NCBI GenBank assembly: GCA_030606635.1
Contig: JAUWGA010000069.1
Location: 1 to 8,867, forward strand
Length of the DNA stretch: 8,867 bases
Source: Methanosarcinales archaeon
Lineage (GTDB): Archaea; Halobacteriota; Methanosarcinia; Methanosarcinales; Methanogasteraceae
Direction of reading: 5' to 3'
Below the pieces are notes generated by a model. It had not been told where the DNA came from, did no database searches, and saw only the letters and a list, made by a program, of their open reading frames with translations. A program made the position numbers and the translations under genes. Of the stretch, positions 4,607-8,867 are shown piece after piece (within the stretch, counting starts at the first letter, position 1; each line of letters starts with the position of its first letter).

Positions 4607-7285
4607 ATGGAGTTTCAGATCATCGATTCCGATTACATTATCGATAACGGAAAGGCGGTTGTGAGACTCTTCGGACGCGATCTGGATGGGCGAAGTGTCT
4701 GTTGTTTCGTCCCTGATTTTGAGCCGTATTTCTATGTCCAGCCCGCTTCCATCAAGGACTCACTTACAGGGATTCCTGAAATCAAGAGAATGGAAACCGT
4801 TTCGAGATACGAGCCGGTCGGCTATCAGGAGCATCCGGAAAAGATGCTAAAGGTGGTCGTTGGAATGCCAAAGGATGTGCCGACGATCCGGGACGAGGTA
4901 CAGGCGTACGCAGACCGGGTGTACGAGACCGATATCATGTTTAAAAACCGGTTCATGATCGATACTGGCATCTTTGGCATGGGATGGGCGCAGACAGTGG
5001 ACGAAGCCGGATCGGCAGATCCCGCGTACCCCAGGGGCGTGGATAGTGAGGTAACCGTCGTATCCCAGGTTACGCCCGCCGAGATTACCAGAAATGCACC
5101 GATGCGGTACCTCGCATTCGATATAGAGTGTCTCGTCGATGGGGGCATTCCAACTGCGGACCGCTCGCCGATCATCATGATCTCGCTTGCGTTTGAGCCT
5201 GCGCATCAGGGAACACTGGATACACTCGTTCTCGTTGGGAAAAAGGCGGGTGGCGATTGCGATGGTACTGAGCATTTTACGAACGAGACCGACCTTCTGA
5301 ACCGGTTTTTTGAGATTGTGCGAAACTACGATCCTGATGTGATTCTGGGGTACAACTCAAACGAGTTCGACTTTCCATACATCACGAAACGAGTCGAGGT
5401 GCTTGTGGCAGAGGGGAATCGGTTACGTGCCGAGATCGGCAGGGATAACAGGGCGGTCTTCTGCCGGAAGATAGGGATCGTTACACGCGTATCAGTTACC
5501 GGCAGGATCGTTGCCGATGTCCTGCCGCTTGTACGCAGGGCATACAGCATCAAGCAGTACACGCTGAAGAACGTGGCGAGGACGCTGCTTGACATCGAGA
5601 AGTTCGATGTTTCGCTCCAGCAGATGGGCGAGTACTGGAATGATGATGGCGAAAAACTTGCCGAGTTCATCGAATATGCACGCCGCGATTCGGTTCTTGC
5701 GCTTCGGCTGCTCCTTGATCTGCGGCTGCTTGACAAGTACATTGCGCTTTCGCAGGTGAGCGGGGCGCTGCTGCAGGATGTGCTGGACGGCGGGCAGAGT
5801 TCGATGGTCGAGAACCTGATGTTCCGGGAATTTAAGAAGAGGGAACGCGTGATCCCGCCGAGACCTGAACAGGAGCTCATGGGCAAACGGTACAGCGATT
5901 CCGAGGAATTGAAAGGCGGCGCAGTGCTCGAACCGGTGCGCGGGCTTCTGAAGGACGTCGTGGTTCTCGATTACAAATCGCTGTACCCGACGATCATGAT
6001 GGCGCACAATCTCTGCTACAGCACCGTCGTAACCGGAGACTGTCCACCCGGATCGCCCGAATCCGAATCGGTTCGGGATTTCGATCTCATCCGTGCGCCA
6101 TCCGGGGGCGAATTCGTCCCTGCTAAGATCTACAACGGCATCGTTCCGAGCATTCTCGAAAACCTCCTGGACCGGCGGACAGAGACAAAGAAGAAGATGC
6201 GATCCGCGGACGAAGAAGAACACAGGGTGCTGGATGCAACCCAGAATGCGCTCAAGATCCTGTTAAACAGCTTTTATGGATATTCCGGATATGCAAGAGC
6301 CCGTTTGTACAGTCTCGTTCTTGCAAACGCTGTGACCAGTTTCGGGCGCAAGAACATCACCGACACGAAAGAACTGATCGATGAGTCGATCAAAACGATA
6401 CGCCTCACTGATGGGAAGGAGTTTTCGCTATCCGTGGTATATGGGGACACAGACAGCGTCTTTGTCCAGATCAGACCGGAGAACGCGGGCAAGGGCGAGA
6501 ACGGCAAGGTATCGCTTGATGATGCGGAATCGATCGGAAAAACGGTTGCTAACATGGTTTCCCGTGAATTGCCAGATCCGATGGAACTTGAATTTGAATC
6601 GGTCGTTCACAGGGCTATATTCATAGCAAAAAAAAGGTATGCGCTCTGGGCTTTCGAAAAAACCGATGACGGGTGGAAGGATTCGATCAAGGTCAAAGGG
6701 ATGGAGACCGTCAGGCGTGACTGGTGTGGTCTGACGTCAAAAACCCTCAACAGAGTCCTTGAACTTGTATTGAAGGAAGGAAGAGTCGATGATGCGATAG
6801 ATCATGTTCGTGGTGTCGTGGATCAGGTCAGGAATCTCGATGTGAGCAAGGATTGGGATCTTGTGGAGGATCTGATCCTTACCAGAAGATACACCAAGAA
6901 AAAGGAGAGTTACAAGAGTAAGCAGCCACATATCACGGTGGTTGAGAAGATACGCAGCCGCGGCGGTATTGTTCCGGCGATCGGCGACCGTGTGCCATTC
7001 GTGATCATCGCTGGAAAAGGGCTTTTTGTGGATAGTGCGGAGGATCCGGAGTATGTGAAAGAGCACAACATCGCGCTTGATGTTAATTACTATATAAAAA
7101 AGCAGATACTGCCCCCGGTCGAGCGGATACTCCGCGAGTTCGGTGTGGGGCACGAGACACTGAACTACGACTCAAGACAGAAAGGGCTGCACGACTTCGG
7201 GATCGGCGTTGCGAGCAATGTCGAGGTGCGCAAGAAGAAACAGGTCAAGAAAAACACTGTGCAGCAGGCTCTCTTCGATTTTTGA
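4607..7285 (+). CDS. polB: Family-B replicative DNA polymerase (PolB)
   Basis: A complete 892-residue archaeal B-family DNA polymerase, which copies DNA 5'-3' and proofreads with a 3'-5' exonuclease. Exonuclease motifs are intact: FDIE (171-174; D172, E174), GYNSNEFDF (248-256; D255) and YARRD (357-361; D361). Polymerase motifs are intact: A, DYKSLYPTI (455-463; first catalytic Asp); B, KILLNSFYG (550-558); C, YGDTDS (612-617; two catalytic Asp). KKRYAL (675-680) and KGMETVRRDW (697-706) mark the thumb entrance. The protein ends in QQALFDF (886-892), a textbook PCNA-interacting peptide after a lysine-rich linker, so it should work with the sliding clamp. It is longer than the roughly 780 residues of Thermococcales PolB, as in several methanogens. 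Motif A has DYKSLYPT rather than the more usual DFxSLYPS, a conservative variant. There is no intein. It is probably monocistronic. Confidence 0.97.
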   Translation: MEFQIIDSDYIIDNGKAVVRLFGRDLDGRSVCCFVPDFEPYFYVQPASIKDSLTGIPEIKRMETVSRYEPVGYQEHPEKMLKVVVGMPKDVPTIRDEVQAYADRVYETDIMFKNRFMIDTGIFGMGWAQTVDEAGSADPAYPRGVDSEVTVVSQVTPAEITRNAPMRYLAFDIECLVDGGIPTADRSPIIMISLAFEPAHQGTLDTLVLVGKKAGGDCDGTEHFTNETDLLNRFFEIVRNYDPDVILGYNSNEFDFPYITKRVEVLVAEGNRLRAEIGRDNRAVFCRKIGIVTRVSVTGRIVADVLPLVRRAYSIKQYTLKNVARTLLDIEKFDVSLQQMGEYWNDDGEKLAEFIEYARRDSVLALRLLLDLRLLDKYIALSQVSGALLQDVLDGGQSSMVENLMFREFKKRERVIPPRPEQELMGKRYSDSEELKGGAVLEPVRGLLKDVVVLDYKSLYPTIMMAHNLCYSTVVTGDCPPGSPESESVRDFDLIRAPSGGEFVPAKIYNGIVPSILENLLDRRTETKKKMRSADEEEHRVLDATQNALKILLNSFYGYSGYARARLYSLVLANAVTSFGRKNITDTKELIDESIKTIRLTDGKEFSLSVVYGDTDSVFVQIRPENAGKGENGKVSLDDAESIGKTVANMVSRELPDPMELEFESVVHRAIFIAKKRYALWAFEKTDDGWKDSIKVKGMETVRRDWCGLTSKTLNRVLELVLKEGRVDDAIDHVRGVVDQVRNLDVSKDWDLVEDLILTRRYTKKKESYKSKQPHITVVEKIRSRGGIVPAIGDRVPFVIIAGKGLFVDSAEDPEYVKEHNIALDVNYYIKKQILPPVERILREFGVGHETLNYDSRQKGLHDFGIGVASNVEVRKKKQVKKNTVQQALFDF

Positions 7286-7343
7286 AAAGCCGCGAAAAAC
7301 GATACTGCCCTAACATCTGAACTGATATCTGCGCCCGGCTTTT
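7285..7343 (+). terminator. Inverted repeat after polB (possible terminator)
   Basis: AAAAGCCG (7285-7292, starting at the last base of the stop codon) pairs perfectly with CGGCTTTT (7336-7343). The loop is 43 nt, which is long for a simple terminator, and the run ends in four T's. It may help form the 3' end of the polB transcript. Confidence is low. Confidence 0.3.
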
Positions 7344-7411
7344 GGTATAATGCATAGATCAGGCGTTGAAAACTGCCGTACTCGATTTTCAGTTACCCAT
7401 TACCACCACTC

Positions 7412-7440
7412 GACTCTAACTACTTGACTCTAACTTTAAG
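7412..7440 (+). promoter_or_regulatory. Direct repeat and TATA-like box before the marker-14 gene
   Basis: GACTCTAACT occurs twice (7412-7421 and 7426-7435), 14 bp apart start to start. The second copy runs into CTTTAAGA (about 7434-7441), a TATA-like element centred about 28 nt before the ATG at 7465. No Shine-Dalgarno precedes that ATG, which suits a leaderless message. Repeats directly upstream of a TATA box could bind an activator. The rest of the 179-bp gap shows a second AT-rich site (GGTATAATGCAT near 7344-7355) with no gene behind it. Confidence 0.4.
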
Positions 7441-7464
7441 AACTTCTAACAGAAAATAGTGCTT

Positions 7465-8867
7465 ATGAGTTTTATCAAGAAGATGTTCGGGTCAAAACCG
7501 AGGATTGCGAAGAGTGATCCGATAGATGTGGTACGCATCAAACCCGACCCGATGTCGATTTACAAAAAAGAGATCGAGGATTATTACATCGCGGCATCAG
7601 TTGAGGTCGGGAATACCACAACCAAGTGCATACTTACAGCAACCAACATGAGCACCGGCATGGCGCAGCATGTGAACAAGACCGTGCGGATGACGCGGGA
7701 CGTGCGCCCGCCGAAGGTCGGGGAGGAGGTCTTCGGAAAGACGCTTACCGGAGTCCCGTTTACCCGCGAGTCGGTATCCGAACTGGTTTCTGAGACGATC
7801 ATAGACTGCCTCAATAAGGCGAACCTCGATATCGATACGAACCTGCATTTCGTGGTGCGGTCGACTGGTGTCGTCGCAGGATTCGCATCGCCAGAGGATG
7901 TCGGAAGCTTCATCCTTGCACTGGCTGATGGCTGCTTGAAAGCGGGAGTGTCGCCAAAACACATGACTCCGGCGATGGGGATCGACACCATCCCGGATCA
8001 GTTCAAGAAACACAGCTTAATCGAGAAGGTTGCATTCCTTGGCGCTGTCGCAGGCGTGCTGCCGCCGACAGGATCAACCGGCGTCGAGATCGTCGCAAAC
8101 GAGATGGAGGGCGAGCTTGCGACGGCGGGCATCAAGGAAGGCGCAAAATGGGCGGGCGTTGACTTCAGGAACCCATGCCTCTCGCTCGATTTCGGAACGA
8201 CGCTCGATGGCAGGGTCACGAACAGCGAGACCCCGTATGCAAAGACGATCGGGAACTTTTGCGGGCTTGCCGGCGCAATACCGGACGCGATCGTGCAGGG
8301 AACCGGACTGGTGGACCCTGAGACCGGGACGGCTCTTGACATCTTCAAGGAGAAGACATCGGTAAGCGGCAAGAAGCTAAAGCAGGCAGAGAAGTACGCG
8401 GAAGAGATACACGAACATATCTCGATCGAGGTCGTCCCTGAGGGGAGAGAGCGGTACGGCAGCGTCCCGGTGAACGCAACAGCTGCAAAGACGATCGGTG
8501 TTGTGCTGATCGGGTGCGACGTCGGCAAGGATGGAAGCGACCTGCCCGTGCTTTCTGAGATCGGGAAGAGGATATATGAGAGTGATGGAATCAAGATGAT
8601 CGCAGCCGTGATGGATCCGATCGCTGCGATCTCTGTAGAGCGGCTCGTGCAGACGGCGATCGACGCGGGGATTGTCACAAAAGAGACTGCCATCGGAATC
8701 ACAGGGAGAGCCGGCATCACAGGAAACAAGCCAGCACTGATACTCGAGCGGATCATGAAGATGGACTTCTTCGATGATCCCGAGAGTCAGGTCGTCTTCG
8801 TGGACGATGGTCTTGCCAGAGGCGCTGCCGTGATGGCGCGGTGCATGAACTCGCTTGGCGTGCCAAA
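7465..8867 (+). CDS. Methanogenesis marker protein 14 (3' end outside window)
   Basis: 467 codons are open from ATG 7465 to the window edge with no stop, close to the usual full length of the family. The sequence from MSFIKKMFGSKPRIAKSD to the end matches methanogenesis marker protein 14, a conserved protein of unknown function known only from methanogenic archaea. Two segments look like the nucleotide-binding loops of the actin/Hsp70/sugar-kinase (ASKHA) fold: SVEVGNTTTKC (45-55) resembles the phosphate-1 loop, and LSLDFGTTLDGRVT (about 238-252) the phosphate-2 loop. GITGRAGITGNKPALIL (about 410-427) and VVFVDDGLARGAAVMARC (about 442-460) would fit the C-terminal adenosine-side region. It is therefore plausibly an ATPase that activates or assembles a methanogenesis enzyme. 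The ATPase idea is inference; family membership is confident. It follows polB in the same direction but with its own promoter-like region. Confidence 0.92.
   Translation, partial: MSFIKKMFGSKPRIAKSDPIDVVRIKPDPMSIYKKEIEDYYIAASVEVGNTTTKCILTATNMSTGMAQHVNKTVRMTRDVRPPKVGEEVFGKTLTGVPFTRESVSELVSETIIDCLNKANLDIDTNLHFVVRSTGVVAGFASPEDVGSFILALADGCLKAGVSPKHMTPAMGIDTIPDQFKKHSLIEKVAFLGAVAGVLPPTGSTGVEIVANEMEGELATAGIKEGAKWAGVDFRNPCLSLDFGTTLDGRVTNSETPYAKTIGNFCGLAGAIPDAIVQGTGLVDPETGTALDIFKEKTSVSGKKLKQAEKYAEEIHEHISIEVVPEGRERYGSVPVNATAAKTIGVVLIGCDVGKDGSDLPVLSEIGKRIYESDGIKMIAAVMDPIAAISVERLVQTAIDAGIVTKETAIGITGRAGITGNKPALILERIMKMDFFDDPESQVVFVDDGLARGAAVMARCMNSLGVP

Noticed and set aside
5492..6223. 243-codon minus-strand open frame
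   Set aside because: It is antisense to the best conserved part of polB, where all catalytic motifs are on the plus strand.
7361..7392. TGAAAA / TTTTCA inverted repeat between polB and the marker-14 gene
   Set aside because: The stem is only six AT-rich pairs with a 13-nt loop, expected by chance in AT-rich intergenic DNA.
7998..8756. 252-codon minus-strand open frame
   Set aside because: It is antisense to the marker-14 gene. The Ser/Pro/Ile-rich composition is typical of a shadow.
1..8867. CRISPR array, insertion sequence, rRNA or tRNA
   Set aside because: No regularly spaced repeats, no transposase with terminal inverted repeats and no RNA-gene signature was seen anywhere in the window.

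Overview
This is archaeal DNA, most likely from a methanogen or a close relative (a Methanomicrobia/Methanosarcinales/Syntrophoarchaeia/ANME-type euryarchaeon). Three observations point there. A near-complete gene at the right end matches methanogenesis marker protein 14, a family reported only from methanogenic archaea. Beside it lies a complete archaeal family-B replicative DNA polymerase with a C-terminal PCNA-binding motif. Putative promoters have archaeal TATA-like boxes about 28-30 nt before start codons, with poor or absent Shine-Dalgarno sites, as in leaderless transcription. The exact genus cannot be read from the window.

Layout: bases 2-127 are the tail of an unrecognised plus-strand gene. 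Bases 128-1281 contain no convincing intact gene and look like a gene graveyard. It holds a broken minus-strand gamma subunit of a pyruvate/2-oxoacid:ferredoxin oxidoreductase (155-489), a decayed dockerin-like C-terminus (685-848), some unresolved open stretches, and a shrunken copy of the 3' end of the MFS transporter gene (about 1105-1237). Bases 1282-3112 are a two-gene minus-strand operon: an OLD/RecF-like AAA ATPase with a DUF3696-type C-terminus, followed by an overlapping PIN-domain nuclease. Bases 3159-4415 encode a complete MFS transporter on the minus strand. A divergent promoter region (4416-4606) separates it from polB (4607-7285, plus strand). A 179-bp gap with an inverted repeat and a direct repeat leads to the marker-14 gene (7465 to the window end).

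The most interesting part is the ATPase-PIN cassette. It is bracketed by two direct copies of the same 120-bp MFS 3' end (1100-1219 and 3154-3273, 111/120 identical by eye, constant offset of 2054 bp). The left copy also carries an in-frame 603-bp deletion relative to the intact gene, exactly between two 12-bp repeats that still exist in the intact gene. Together with the surrounding debris, this makes the cassette look like accessory DNA, plausibly a defence or toxin-type module that was inserted or duplicated into an otherwise housekeeping neighbourhood. That functional reading is inference; no phenotype can be read from sequence.
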